Shown here in pieces: positions 22,657-34,639 of a stretch of 64,000 nt of DNA (positions are counted from its first letter, which is position 1; each line of letters starts with the position of its first letter). Origin of the DNA: Poa pratensis. Its lineage: Eukaryota > Streptophyta > Magnoliopsida > Poales > Poaceae. The translations under genes and the position numbers were made by a program. The stretch is from NCBI GenBank assembly GCA_947311845.1, contig CAMZMU010000055.1, forward strand, positions 19,464,221-19,528,220, in the 5' to 3' direction. The notes beneath the pieces were generated by a model. It did no database searches. It worked only from the letters and a program-made list of their open reading frames with translations, and had not been told where the DNA came from.

Positions 22657-24873
22657 AGAAAATACCACAGCGCACCGCGCCGCCACCCGCCCACAGGTCC
22701 TGCCGCCGCGCCGCCGGCCTGCTCTTACTTCCATCCCAGCAAGCACTGCCGGCGCCGGGCCTCGCCGTCCAGCTCCTGCTCCCGCCCAGTCGCCCATGCC
22801 CGCGAGATCCCTTCAACCGTCCGTCCCCGCGCGCTCGACCTCGAGTCTGACCTCGTCTGCCCCGAGCAACTCGCCAATGATTACGAGACGAAGGACTAAT
22901 CTTCGGCCTCCGGCGATCTGACGCGGTTCAATGCAGAGGAGGAGGTTCTCAGTGCTCCAAGCCCCTGTGTAGACTACTCACTCAACCCCTTGCTCGACCT
23001 CGTCCGACGACGACGATAAGGACGCCATGTCAGAGGTGAATTCGCAAAAAAAAAAATGTCAGAGGTGAGCAAGTTCCACGTAGTTTCCCTTAAAATTGTT
23101 GGAAACTGCATCTCTCTGCATGTGTCATGAACCCGGCTACTACATCTACACGCAAGGCAAGGAAGGAGGCTGAGAAGATGGTCATGAGCTCCGGTACACC
23201 TGAGGAGCGTGATGAGCTTCGTCGATCAAGGCGTGAGAGGAAGAGGACCGCACGATTGGCAGGCCCTGAGTGGACAGCGTGATCTTCTTCTCCTTCGTAC
23301 CAGCTGGCGTGGGCCCTGGGGAGTTGCTGGTGTCGTTATCTAGGCCTGCGTGCCTTTCGTGTTGCTGGCTTTTGGAAGCCAAAGAACGAACAGAACACTC
23401 TGCCTTCCTTCCTCTGCTTCTCCTCCCCGTCCCCTGCTTCTGAATCTCCCTCTCTCTTGCTGTGAGATTTGTATGAACTATATACCAATTCGTGTATCTG
23501 GGAGTGAGAATCGTTGAGTACTTGAGTGTGATGAACTAGGTACTTATCAGCATGTGTCAGCGCGGTGTTTGATACGATTAGGTGGGTTGTTTGTGTCAGA
23601 GGAAGCGGTTCAAGTACTTGGACGACGAGGAGAGTTTCTAGCAGTTTCGGCAGCGTGAAGGCCGCGGAGTGGTGGCATGCGACTACGAGGTGTACGCCTC
23701 CGTGTCAGGAAGCACTGGGCAGTGCGATATGCTAAGGTCCTCAAGGTAAGGCGGAAGGCATGCTCGATACTTCTTCAGATTAGGGGTGTTCCAAATGTTC
23801 CAAATGGTTAATTCCCTCAATGGAGCAATGTCCTCCACATCCCTGAGGCTACCATGTACACAATGCGCAGCTCCACAGGATGTCGCAAGTGTGTGAAGCT
23901 TTCGAATAGGCACCTTATGGTGTTGGCATGTACCCATGAACTTTGGATCAATGAACTTGAAAGCTGAAGAATCGACAATATACAACTATATCTCGCGTCT
24001 GGCAGCTGGCCACCTGACCTGTGCGCAAGGACGCAACTATGATTTCATCTGTAATCCTGTATTGGTCATTTTTTCCTTGATTGATGATATACTGTCAGAA
24101 TTAGTGGTAGTAAAGGCCCCACTTACTAAAAGGAGAACATGAGATGTATCCTGAAGGAGTGAAGGTAATTCCACCAAATACAGTCTTTGTATACCTTGTT
24201 TCAGTTTTAAGTGTTTAATCATTATGTCGTAAGATCATCTTGCAACGCTTGTAAGCTTAAATGTCTTCTACTCTAAATGTACATGAAAAGATAAGAATTT
24301 ATATTCTTCACGTACTGCATTGTCACGCATCTGAATCCGTTTCGAGATTTTTTAGTGTAATGCATCCCCTAACCTGGCTTATGGTGATTAGTACGAAGTA
24401 CGGATCAAACCTAACAGAAATGTTGTCTATAACCTCATTGTAGCTATATATGGTTTTTCGTCAAATATTTTTCTTTCTTTATCCTCTTGAATTCTTGGCC
24501 AGTAGCCTTATATGGGATGTACTTAGCTTAGCCCACAAATGTAGCAATGTTGTATACTGGTCGGTTAGTTCTTACCAAGTCTGTTCATTTAAGCTAAAGT
24601 CTTGCGTGCAAAATATATACAACATTTGGTTCTTGCTTGGGCATTTTCAAATATCTATTTTTTCACTGCCATCTATTAGTGAGTTAATGAAACATGTTTA
24701 TTCCGGAGATATTTTTCAAGGTGTTCTACTACATAATTCTATGAGGAAGGCACTAATTTCGATTTGTCCACAAATGACATAGATTTTCTGAAAGGGTGTT
24801 TATCATGTGAGGCGTGCATCTTCACAAAATAAAATGTCTAAGAATCGACTCGACGTTTCTTTATAATTTGTGA
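22657..24873. other. Possible gene-fragment mosaic
   Basis: The first 700 bp are GC-rich and look gene-derived, with short frames such as one starting at 23,128 (basic, MNPATTSTRKARK), but no domain is recognised. An LRR-like frame on the minus strand (23,683-23,985) follows. The rest is AT-rich. A Helitron-like end at 24,905 would make this a candidate for captured exons, but no 5' end was found. Confidence 0.25.
23683..23985 (-). pseudogene. LRR-like fragment, possibly from an NLR gene
   Basis: The 100-aa frame holds DIAPLRELTIWNIWNTPNL and LPPYLEDLSISHCPVLPD. These look like two leucine-rich-repeat steps of the kind at the C-terminus of plant NLR immune receptors. There is no NB-ARC domain anywhere near. 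The frame could also be chance. Confidence 0.25.
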
Positions 24874-24874
24874 T

Positions 24875-24905
24875 GCCCCGTAGCAATGCACGAGCACTCT
24901 GCTAG
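24875..24905 (+). mobile_element. Candidate Helitron 3' terminus
   Basis: A small GC hairpin (GCCCGT paired with ACGAGC, one mismatch, 24,876-24,896) is followed by CTAG at 24,902-24,905 and then T. A hairpin followed by CTRR inserted before T is the Helitron 3' signature. No matching TC start or Rep/helicase gene was found. Confidence 0.4.
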
Positions 24906-26075
24906 TCAGATTAACAGTGGAGTAGATAAATCATTTTGAATATTTACAATTTACATTTTAAAAGCTATGATATTATGATATGATGTTGCAAATTATGCAT
25001 GCATTTTTGCATATGTTCTCCCTATAAGGCAAGAACTCCATTGAAACCGCCGCATGCTGGACTATTCGCGCTAGATAGAATAATCGTTAATTCAAAGTTC
25101 TAATTGACATGATTTGGGTATTCTGCTAGCATGGCAATAGTCTGGGTTCGATATCAATTTTTTTACGACTTCTGTTAGGGAAAGGCATATGAGTCTCTCG
25201 ATTGCTTTTTTGATGATACTACTATTCTTTCCAGTCAGTATGCTCTTGTGGATTTAGGCATGATACAATGGAAAGTGTTTATTTGTCAAGGGGTTCTTCT
25301 CAAGATCCCCCTCTCAGTTTGATTCGATCCGGACCACCTGGTTTAGCCCAGCAGTATACTCTATTCCTTCGAAGAGAAGAAGCAAAGTACTGGGGAATCC
25401 ATTTCGGGTCATAGGAGCATATGCTCCCATTGTTCAAAAACATTTTTTGAAATGTCAAAAAACTTTGAAAAAGAATCCGGGTGTACATCCCGACATTCTA
25501 TGTTGCCACACTTATTTTCCCGAAAAAAGACATTTTTTGTGGTTTATGCTAAAAAGACAAAAAAAATCTCATAAAATCGTGTCGCAGTGATCGAGTAAAC
25601 CAGCCGCCTTTTAGTATTTTAATTGTTGTTTCATGCTTTTCTCGTCTTACAAATATTGAGTAATCATCATACTAATGGCATGCATACAATAAATAAATGA
25701 GGCTACCTCAATCCTGCGGTGCTGACCGCTCCTTCTCTCATTGTCTTCACCATGGCGAGCATTTCCAGTCGGAGGGAGTAGTATATTAAGAAACCTAGAA
25801 CACTACAAATAAATATAGACGGCGGGCATGGAGCATAGGTTCCGCTGGACCATGGTCCTGAAAATCCTATCGCCTCCCGAGCTCACTAGAGCACAACTTT
25901 TGAAAATTTTGAAACCCATACTTCTAGGTCTAAAAAAAATCTGAAACTTGCTATACAAATACATATATACATTATGTACGGTACGCAAAAAAATCGTTAT
26001 AAAACACTTTGTATTTTGGGCTACACAAAAAAGAAAAAATTCTGACAAATATGACCTACTATTTTCCTTTTATTG
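24906..26075. other. AT-rich flank with SOUL-flank relics
   Basis: About 25,290-25,395 resembles 18,205-18,300 (CAAGATCC, then TTTAGCCCAGCAGTAT, then TTCGAAGAGAAGAAGC). The rest resembles the AT-rich stretches seen 3' of other SOUL copies. There is no gene. Confidence 0.4.
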
Positions 26076-26091
26076 TGGCCTCAATTTGGTT

Positions 26092-27392
26092 TTTTTTCGA
26101 TAAAGAGATCTTTATTACTTAAAGAGTTTTAAGTATTACATCCGGCCTCTGCATAATTAGGATGTACATAGCCTTAACAAGTTCACAAGTCTTAAAACAT
26201 CAAAAAATAAAAGGCGAATTACATATCAAAATGAGAAATTGTAGAGACGCCTAAGAAAGAGGTGGTGGAGGGTCAATCCGGAAATTATACTGCCACCCAT
26301 GCAGGAAAAAAACTCCCTCGCTGCAGCCTCCAACCGAGAGGACACCTCCAAAAATAGGTCGCGGTGCTCCACACACTATAGGGTTGACCATGATCGTAGC
26401 GTACCCGTGCACCAGTAAATAATCTACATAACAGAAGTATTTTTATCATTAAAGATCTTGTCATTTCTACTTAGTCATAGCGACCAAATAACGGCAATCG
26501 CTTCCACCCTAATAAGAAGTTTAAACCTAGAGTCCACTCCGTTTAGCCAATTGCCAAAAATATTCACAACACTACGTGGAGAGAATAAGGTAGAACCTAT
26601 CTGGATGGCTGACCATATAGATCTAGCAAATTCGCACTGGAAGAATAAATGATTAATTGTCTCATCATGATGACAAAAGACACACTTTTTACTTCCGTGC
26701 CAATTGTGTTTGGCAAGGTTATCTTTTGTAAGAATTACCCCTCGACGAAAATACAATGCAAACACTTTAGTTGTTAGCGGGATCTTCATCTTCCAATTTT
26801 CTTATTATTATCAACTGGGACATCAGGATGGATTAACGCCCTGTACATAGATCAACCGAGAATATACCATTATTGTTGAGATTCCATTTAAATTTATCCG
26901 GACCTTGTGTCAGCTGGACTGAGTCTAGCCGCAATAGTAGAGCATTCCAAGATGCTTGCCTAAGACCAAATAAATTTCTTCTGAACGAAACATTCGGTGG
27001 GGAAGTTCCCATCACCTTAGCGAGCGTGTCGCCTTTGTTTCGCACAATATTGTACAAGACTGGATATTGTTCTCGGAACGTGGTTTGGCCTAGCCAAATA
27101 TCCTCTCAGAAGCTAATTTCCGAACCATCCTTAATACAGAAAGATCTATGCGGGAAGAAGAACTTCTTCGTGGCCATAAGACCAGCCCAGAAGTGGGAAT
27201 CACCAGGTTTCCAAATAATCTGAGATAACGCTTGAGATCCCACATACTTTCTCCTAAGAAAGGTTTGCCATACTCCACCTTCAACAAGAAGCTTGAAGAT
27301 CCATTTACCAAGCATGGCTCTATTCTTGACCTCAAGGTCATGAACACCGAGTCCTCCTTGATCCTTGGAACAACAAACCACACTCCACTCCT
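26092..27392 (-). mobile_element. 5'-truncated LINE, 16-bp target duplication
   Basis: TGGCCTCAATTTGGTT flanks the element at 26,076-26,091 and 27,393-27,408. The minus strand carries ORF2 C-terminal sequence: WSVVCCSKDQGGLGVHDLEV followed by the zinc-finger RVT region (CVFCHHDETINHLFFQCEFARSIW, within 26,475-26,789). The 3' end abuts a T run at the left. The reverse transcriptase core is absent. It is the same family as the element at 49,616-54,191, but with an independent truncation and target site. Confidence 0.92.
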
Positions 27393-27538
27393 TGGCCTCA
27401 ATTTGGTTATCTTTATATAGCACGGAATATGATTATTTTGCACCGAAAATTGGCATATACATAGAAACATGCATATCTATCCAACAAAAAAGATTTGATT
27501 TTTCAAACTCAGATTCAATTTTTTTTTTAATCCTCGGG

Positions 27539-27745
27539 TGCATCAAATCTGCGTTTAAAAAAGAAAACAGGGTACTCAGTGTGGTCGGGCGCATCAAATC
27601 TGCGTTCAAAAAAGAAAACAGGGTACACTGTTGCTGTGTTGCATAAAAGTGTGCTCGTGTGCATCAAATCTGTGTTAAAAAAGCAGAGTACTCTGTTGCA
27701 TATACATAAAAAAACAGAGTCCTCTGTTCTTCTTCTCCTAGGTAG
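27539..27745. repeat. Imperfect tandem repeat with GCATCAAATCTG starts
   Basis: GCATCAAATCTG(C/T)GTT followed by an A run recurs at 27,540, 27,591 and 27,661 (spacings 51 and 70). The first two copies continue GAAAACAGGGTAC. The third passes into the CAGAGTACTCTGTTGCATA motif shared with 18,290 and other SOUL flanks. Confidence 0.75.
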
Positions 27746-28163
27746 GCAGGTAGCATAAACTCTGGCTGGTCCACTGTTCGACGAAACAGCAGGTTGACGT
27801 TTTTACTTGAGTTCTCCTGGTTCCGATTGAACTAACGATGTTAGCAGGTGTAAGCAGCATGCACACTCCTGACTCCTGTCACAAAATTAGCAGCTGTTCG
27901 AAGTTACTTTGTGGACTTTTGGTTACTACTATGTCGTCTCGATCGCCCATGTCAACGTGCATCCACTGAATCCATACAGTAGACCAATCAAAAACACCAT
28001 TAAAAATTGTACTAACCAACCATATCCATGTTACACAAGACCGTTGCAAGAGCAGCTTAAACAGAAACAGTATTCTACTGTACAAGCTAATGGACAACAG
28101 ACTGACTCTTCCCGTCGCCGAGCCACTGAGCTACCAAAGAAGGTGGCCCGCCCGGACGGATGG

Positions 28164-28964
28164 TCACTCGACGGGGAACATGACCTCGTTGGTGCGCAGC
28201 GGCGGGAGCGTCCATGGCGGGTTGTACCGAGAGAACATGTAGGGTCCCTTGACGACGTGCCCGGCCTTCTCCAGCGTGGCCTTTAGCCTCTCCGCCCTCT
28301 CCTCCACTACCTTGTCCGGAGTGAGCCCTGCGAACCTCACCACCCCGTACTTCCGCTCACCCAACTCCCGCAGCACCACCCGCTCGTCCGTCGGCCACGG
28401 CGTCTCCTCCACCTTGGTGTACTTGGACGGCAGCAGGAACTGCATCGTCACCTTCCCAGCCTTCTCCTCCCGCCCCTCGGCCGTGATCACCGGCGCCGTC
28501 ATGGCGACAGGCTCGGGCTCGGGCTCGGAGGACGTGATGACCGGCGCTGTCATGGCAATTGCCTCTGCCTTGCTGCCGTCGGGGGAGGTGGTCACCGGTG
28601 ATGTTATGGCGATCGCTTCTGCCTTGCCGCCGTCAGGAGAGGTGATCACCGGTGCTGTCATGGCGGCGATCGCCTCGGCTTCAGCGCCACCGGAGCCGGA
28701 GGAGCTGATTACCGGCGGCGTCATGGCGATCTTCTCGGGCTTCTTGGTGTTCTTCGGCCTGCCGAAGGCGCCGATGTAGTCGGCAAGAATCTCAAGCCCG
28801 CCGTCGCGGCCGCGTTTCATCTCCTTGGCGTCGTAGGTCACCTCGGCGCTGACGCACGGCGGGTACTTACGGATCTCGTGGCCGTCGCCGGTGTGGAGCA
28901 CCTCGTACTTTGGCGTCTCCACCGTGATCTTCCCAAGGATGATCTTGCCCAGCGTCAAACCCAT
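28164..28964 (-). CDS. SOUL heme-binding family protein, intact copy (SOUL-a)
   Basis: SOUL/HBP proteins bind heme or tetrapyrroles; plant members are cytosolic or organellar, and the physiological role here is unknown. The single exon gives 266 aa. I chose the internal ATG at 28,964 (MGLTLGKIILGKITVET) because the paralogs start there; an upstream in-frame ATG adds 25 unconserved residues. The N-terminal half has YEVLHTGDGHEIRKYPP and a Tyr-Ile-Gly-Ala-Phe-Gly motif. The centre repeats an (A/V)(I/M)AMTAPVIT module five times (two degenerate). The C-terminal half ends SRYNPPWTLPPLRTNEVM then FPVE and TGA. There is no disablement. It is the only complete copy in the cluster. Confidence 0.92.
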   Translation of the reverse strand: MGLTLGKIILGKITVETPKYEVLHTGDGHEIRKYPPCVSAEVTYDAKEMKRGRDGGLEILADYIGAFGRPKNTKKPEKIAMTPPVISSSGSGGAEAEAIAAMTAPVITSPDGGKAEAIAITSPVTTSPDGSKAEAIAMTAPVITSSEPEPEPVAMTAPVITAEGREEKAGKVTMQFLLPSKYTKVEETPWPTDERVVLRELGERKYGVVRFAGLTPDKVVEERAERLKATLEKAGHVVKGPYMFSRYNPPWTLPPLRTNEVMFPVE

Positions 28965-29091
28965 GGTCGGTGTCAATCGGTGGCGGCGACAATGGCAGCA
29001 CAGAAGGGCCGGCGAGCTAGGTAGTTCGAAGGTAAGCAAAGCCTTTGATCAGCTGGCGATGGGTTCGTTGTTAACTTTGCTTGGCGACTGT

Positions 29092-29102
29092 GGGTTTAAG
29101 AA
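29092..29102 (-). promoter_or_regulatory. Conserved TTCTTAAACCC core-promoter candidate, SOUL-a
   Basis: On the minus strand TTCTTAAACCC lies about 130 bp before the ATG. The same element sits at the same distance in SOUL-b (37,619-37,629), and in altered form in SOUL-d (58,818-58,828). It could serve as a TATA-like box. Farther upstream, a GTTGCTCCAC(G/C)GATGC block is also shared. Confidence 0.45.
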
Positions 29103-31366
29103 GCGGCGAGAGATCCTGATGAGTGGACGAGGTGGAAGTGCGAGCTGTGCCACATGTTGCTCCACCGATGCGTTTCGTTTTTGCTACATTCTTTCGAGGA
29201 ATTTTCCTCTCCTCCTGCCCTTCCTTCTTCCTTCCTCCTTCCGTTTAGCGTACTCTCCCACTTTCGGTTTGGACTTGGAGGAGAGTCTGAAAATGTATTT
29301 CCCGCGTGAAGGGTAGATACCGTGCAATCGTGCATGTAGTTACCGTTCATCCAGTTTGAGTTTCCTTTTGTAAATAAGTTAGTCTATTCTCATTGTATTC
29401 AATTTCTCTTGCATTTCATCGTGTGGTGACAATGATAGCCCCTCACAACTCTCTTCCAGGTCAAGCATTATGTGTCCTCTCACCCATCCATACTTTTCGT
29501 AAGACCCTAAAATTTGTTTACATTTTATCTTTTGAATCAAAAGTCTAATTTATGTTCTAATTGCATATTTGTGTTCCAAGTGTCGAGGACTTTGAAACAA
29601 GCCCAGATTTGAATATATTCTGACAAATTTACATGATGAAACCGTGTATGCATGCAAAATAAAGGTTTACGATAAACCACCATAAATTTCTGAAATATGT
29701 ATGCACACATCGTATTTGTACTTTTCATGGTATAACAAAATTCTACCAGGTTTCACCAAGTTCCAGTCGTCCAAATTGTATTCAATACAATCAGATTTAT
29801 ATTATTTTTCCATAAACTCAACAAACCTCATTTATACTCCCGCACTGGATACATATCATGAAACGGTATGAAGCACACCGACACATGTTTGTACGATAGA
29901 GACACACTTAAGCATATCATATGAATTTATCAAACAAAATAGTTTTTAAATATTTCGAAAGACAACCAACATCAATAGAAATTAAAAAACACTTAATCCT
30001 AATGACACACTATTTTAAAATTATTTTAAAAATGACAAAACCAGATAAACTATTTTGTAGGAGACCACCTGTTTTGCCAAGACTGAAGGAAACCCACCTC
30101 ACATATGTCTCATGTCATTACAATAGTGGTGTTGGTGTGCTGATGCAGCACCTGCTGTCAGACAGGGTCAATATTGTAGTCGGTGTTGTGGGCGCTTTAC
30201 AATAAACGATAAACCACCATGAGGACACTCGATGTGGCGTCAGAAATTTGTTTTGTTGATGGAAATCACGTTGGGCATCGGCTTCCACGTATATTCTCCG
30301 TAGGTTTTACGCTAATTTTGCCTATCCACTTGTCCCACTCCCATTTATCCCTCTTTCGATTCCTTACCTTGCCCAGCGCTGTGATTGTGAACGACTCGGC
30401 GAAGTTGTCGACGTGAAGCTGCCAGACTTGATGAAGTCCTGTGCGCGTTATGCATAAAGCCACGCTTGTGCTACAGCGATGCATATGCATAAACCTTCGG
30501 TTTTTTTTTTTTTTGCAGCGTACCTGAACTAGAGCTTGACGCGTGCCCATGCATGTCTGCGCGTGGACCACTGTCTTGGCCGACGAGTCGTTGGCCTGTG
30601 CGCGAGCCGTGGCGCTAGCGCGCGTCTTATTGGAGTTGATGGAGATTGCCCTGACGCAGATTTTGTCAGCCAGATTCGCGTGGACCAATCATGCGCTGAT
30701 TTTTAATCGGAGGCTGATTGAGAAGATTTAGTGATTTAATTTGTGTAAATTGGATCTAATTTATGTATCGGAATTTCGAAGTTGAATCTAAATAACTGAT
30801 CCGATCTTTGATCGAGATCGGGTGTCGCGCCCCCGAGGAGACGGGACTGATCTATTCCGGGAGGGCGCCAATGCGGAAGTAGTGAGGAACTTAGAATCAT
30901 CGTTGCTGCACTAACCGCTCGGATATCATCTGAAACATGATAAATTCCTAAATTTTGTGTTGTATTGCTCTGACTCTCGGGTGGCATTGTAGTGTACGAG
31001 ATTTCTAAAGGATGCCTATTATGACTTAAAATACAAGACGATATCTGTAATTCTATTTCATCACTGACTTTTGTTTTTCGTACCAAAGGTAAGGATGGAT
31101 GTTGAGATGTCAAAGATGTAGCTAGAGACGAGAACATCCTAGATTATGGTGTAAATTTTAGTTTCACTTTTATTGTTTTCTTGGCAAGGGCAAGTCTCGA
31201 TCGTTCGTGTTTATATATATTCTTCAGTCTATGTACTGATATGTTTAGAATGAACCAACGAAGTTAGATCATTTAAAAGTGTTTGATTTGACACGCACTC
31301 TCGGAAAGAACAAAGAGCCATCTGTTGAGCATAGCAGAGCAGAGTACTCTGTTTCTTCTCGGCAAG
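29103..31366. other. SOUL-a upstream region and spacer
   Basis: The first 200 bp match the upstream regions of the other SOUL copies. The rest is AT-rich with no gene recognised. At 31,285-31,360 the SOUL 3'-flank landmarks (GATTTGACACGC, then AAAGAGCCATCTGTTG, then CAGAGTACTCTGTTTCTTCTC) reappear, where the next SOUL unit would begin. Confidence 0.5.
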
Positions 31367-34300
31367 TTTTACGGTACCTTTTACTACTCATGGTAGAGGG
31401 ACTAGTATGAAATCAACGAATGGCTCCTGTTCAACGGCAACGATTGGGCTTGATTTGCGCAATTTTCTCTTTGCATGCTCGTACTGTGATTTGCTATTCT
31501 GGTTTTGTACAATTGGTGACTTTCCATAGTCTCAGTTTGTTTGCATGATACAGTTGCATGTTTGGTGCGAGGGTAGGAGGCACGAGTAGCACGCGACAAC
31601 AATGGGCATAGCGATGTCCAATGGGCATGTTCGGTTGTGCCAATGGACGACCCAAAAACTTCTCGAAGCTTGGGCAAACATGGCTAAGATGCCAGTTTTT
31701 TAGATTAAATCGTTGTAAAAAGTAACATAGGCAAGCAGGGGCGCATGGGTGGCTGTTGATCGGGGCAGGAGGGATGATACATCCGCCCTGGGTCTGTGTA
31801 TGACTTAGTTCCTTTTTGGCAGTGGTTTCACATCAAATTTGTCATATTTCTGAATAGTTCCTCGGCCTTCCAAAGAAAATTATTGTCTCAGATCATTTTG
31901 GATCAACAAGAATTAAAATTTTACTATAATGTGTTTAAAAGACACATCTTCATTTGTCCGGCTAGTATTAACATCGATAAAACAAACTATTACACACAAC
32001 ATGCATAGACACATCGCTATTTGCACAATAAAAAAGGGAGCATAATAATACAGAAGAGATTTGTGGAAGCGGTTAGATGGACGAGCCACTAAGGATGTTG
32101 CCGAACAGTACCAACCAAATGAACTTCAAGGGTACATGCAACCGTAGCCAATGCTGCTTGGAGGCTGATAGATCCGAGGAGATAGGTTGGTCTTATATAT
32201 TTATATTTATTTGACATGCACAAAATCTTCATGTTCTACGATTATTCCAGAATTTGATAAGTCAAAGTTGCTAGCATTGGGTGGATGAAAATAATTCAGA
32301 TGCACTTCTAATTGTGGATATGTATCTTCATCATGTAAGACGAGCTAAAATCAAGATAATTTGTGAGGCACTGCTTACAGCGGATATATATCTTCACCAT
32401 GCAATACAAGCTAAAAGCAAGATAATATATGGCCCTCTATCCCATATCTTCACTATTTGACATATTTGTATCAAGCGACCACACTAGTGATTTTTCTCCG
32501 TACACCATAAGTGTCATTGACCAATCTCACCCGATCCTTGTTCCATTAGTATTGCCAAGCAAGAAGAAACTAAGACGCCACTACAATATTACGTGAAGAT
32601 CAAATAAGAATGCGGCGCATGGGACTGTCGGAGTGGGCACGAAAGAGATCAGGGAGATGCGCCTGAGGAAGAACAACTCTCCTGTGGTGCTGTAGTAGGA
32701 GTATGCATGGAGATAGAGGGTCACATCATGGATATACATGTCAAATTGATGTCTCTAGTGTGTAAAGACACCACAAATAATGCACGAAATGAGACTAGAT
32801 AGCTCTAAGGTAGAGAATGAAAGTGAGAGAAAAATATATCCATCCTTCTCTTGGGAAAGCCTTGTTCCTTATTAAATAGTTGGGTTGTAGGCAATGACAT
32901 AAATTAATTGGTCCTTCTAGTAGGTCGACCAATAGCTAAGAATTCTTTAGTTACAAGATTGGTCCTCGGGTAGATCAGGGGTTACGAGGGTTTTACCAAT
33001 TCTTTAATCAAATGATAATCTTGCTTAACTTGCCTAATGGTTTACCATTTTTTAATGAAACACTAAGATGTATGGAGGGCTTTTTGCTTTTGGAAGAGTC
33101 GGATGATTCTTAGTCCTATGGATGCTGGTGATACTTGTGTTCTATGTTGGATATATCTTCTCTTTTAATACTTGTCGTTTCAAAGTACCGTAGCTATTCA
33201 TATTCAATATAGACCATCGATTTTAATGAAACTAGGCTACGTTGGATTTAGTCAGCTCATGCCTTCTCTTTCAAGACCAAATGATAGCCATTGGGCTTTA
33301 TTTACACGAATTATGTAACAATGAACTGTTTTGGGTAGGTGCACTATCGTCCTTGGTATAAAGTTCAAAAGCCCAACATATTTTTTTAAAGAAAAGAAGT
33401 AGATTCATTTCTAGTTTATAGGATTGCTAAAGCTCTTAACCTACCATATACTAGGCTCACTATCAAGGGATTCTTAGCCATTGACCTACGAAGGATCGGC
33501 TTCATTTCACGGTGTACCACCCAAGTCTTCGTCTTTATATGCAACAAGACTTCCTGAGTAAAGGATGAATAGTGTATTTCTCATTTCACATCCTTGTCAT
33601 GGAATTGCAGAGACCACTTGGCTGCATCTTATTTTGTGTCTCGACACACTAGCGATACAAATTTGGTAGGTATGGGCATAGAAGGCATCGGGAATTACCT
33701 TTGGATCACCGCAATGAGCACATGCACATGCACATGCACGCTTTAGCTCAAAGGTCCAACACCTCTCCCTCACACTCCACTGCCTCAACTATTCTCCCCG
33801 GCTTCATTCCTACAATGAACAATATTCACCAATGCTCTCGCCATTTCATGTGACACGTTCTCGTGTCGTCTCTAAAATGCATCATAATAATATTTACATG
33901 CTTGGTTGGGATGGAGTGAGCATCATTGAAGATTTGTTCCGATCAACATGGTTCTCAAAGGAGAGTTAGTGAAAGTAGCTTGTGTGGTCGCTCGATAGTT
34001 TTGGAAAAGACACACAGAGGACAGTGGCAGAGCATGACACCAAAGCCAGAAGTGGGCGATTGCTCAGCCCAAAGTGCTAGTTGGGCTGAAGAAACAAGAT
34101 GTCTCCAATAGGCCAACATTTACTGATTTTAATGGAGCCAATAAGATTTGTTTTAACCCAGGATGGTCCGCAAGACCCTCCACAAGTGACAGAAGAACGA
34201 CGTCAAGAAGATGTGAACCGACATTGCATCAGTAATGCCTCAAATCACCAGGTTGTTGGTGGTTAGTGCGGTCCGAGAGTCCCTAATTTGATGGATAGAG

Positions 34301-34639
34301 ATCTCCAAACTTAGCAATAGCTTGGGATGTTTTATCTTCCCATGATTGATCATAGTAGATGATAAGATGGTTCTAGAAACCATGAGTTTCTGGATTTTGC
34401 AAATCAAGGTTTGCTAGAATTTTTGATAAACCGTCAAGTGTCGATTTCATACATATATCATTCATCAAAATATCGTTTTAGCAGTTAACATTCATACCTA
34501 ATATGTTACGGCTTCACAGTACATAGTTGAAAAGCTAGCTCGTTAGTACACTGGTTGACCATATTGCGGGTAGTATCGGCGATCGTGTCTACCATGTAGT
34601 AGCACCAACAAATCTAATAAATGAGATTGGTGATAAGAA

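Noticed and set aside
27539..27745. CRISPR-like array
   Set aside because: Only three diverged units with unequal spacing in plant nuclear DNA. CRISPR is not expected and the repeats are not direct-identical.
28249..28779. Plus-strand 176-codon frame (also 36,861-37,538 and 58,077-58,751)
   Set aside because: Antisense shadows of the SOUL genes. Their Ser/Thr-Gly repeats merely mirror the MTAPV modules.
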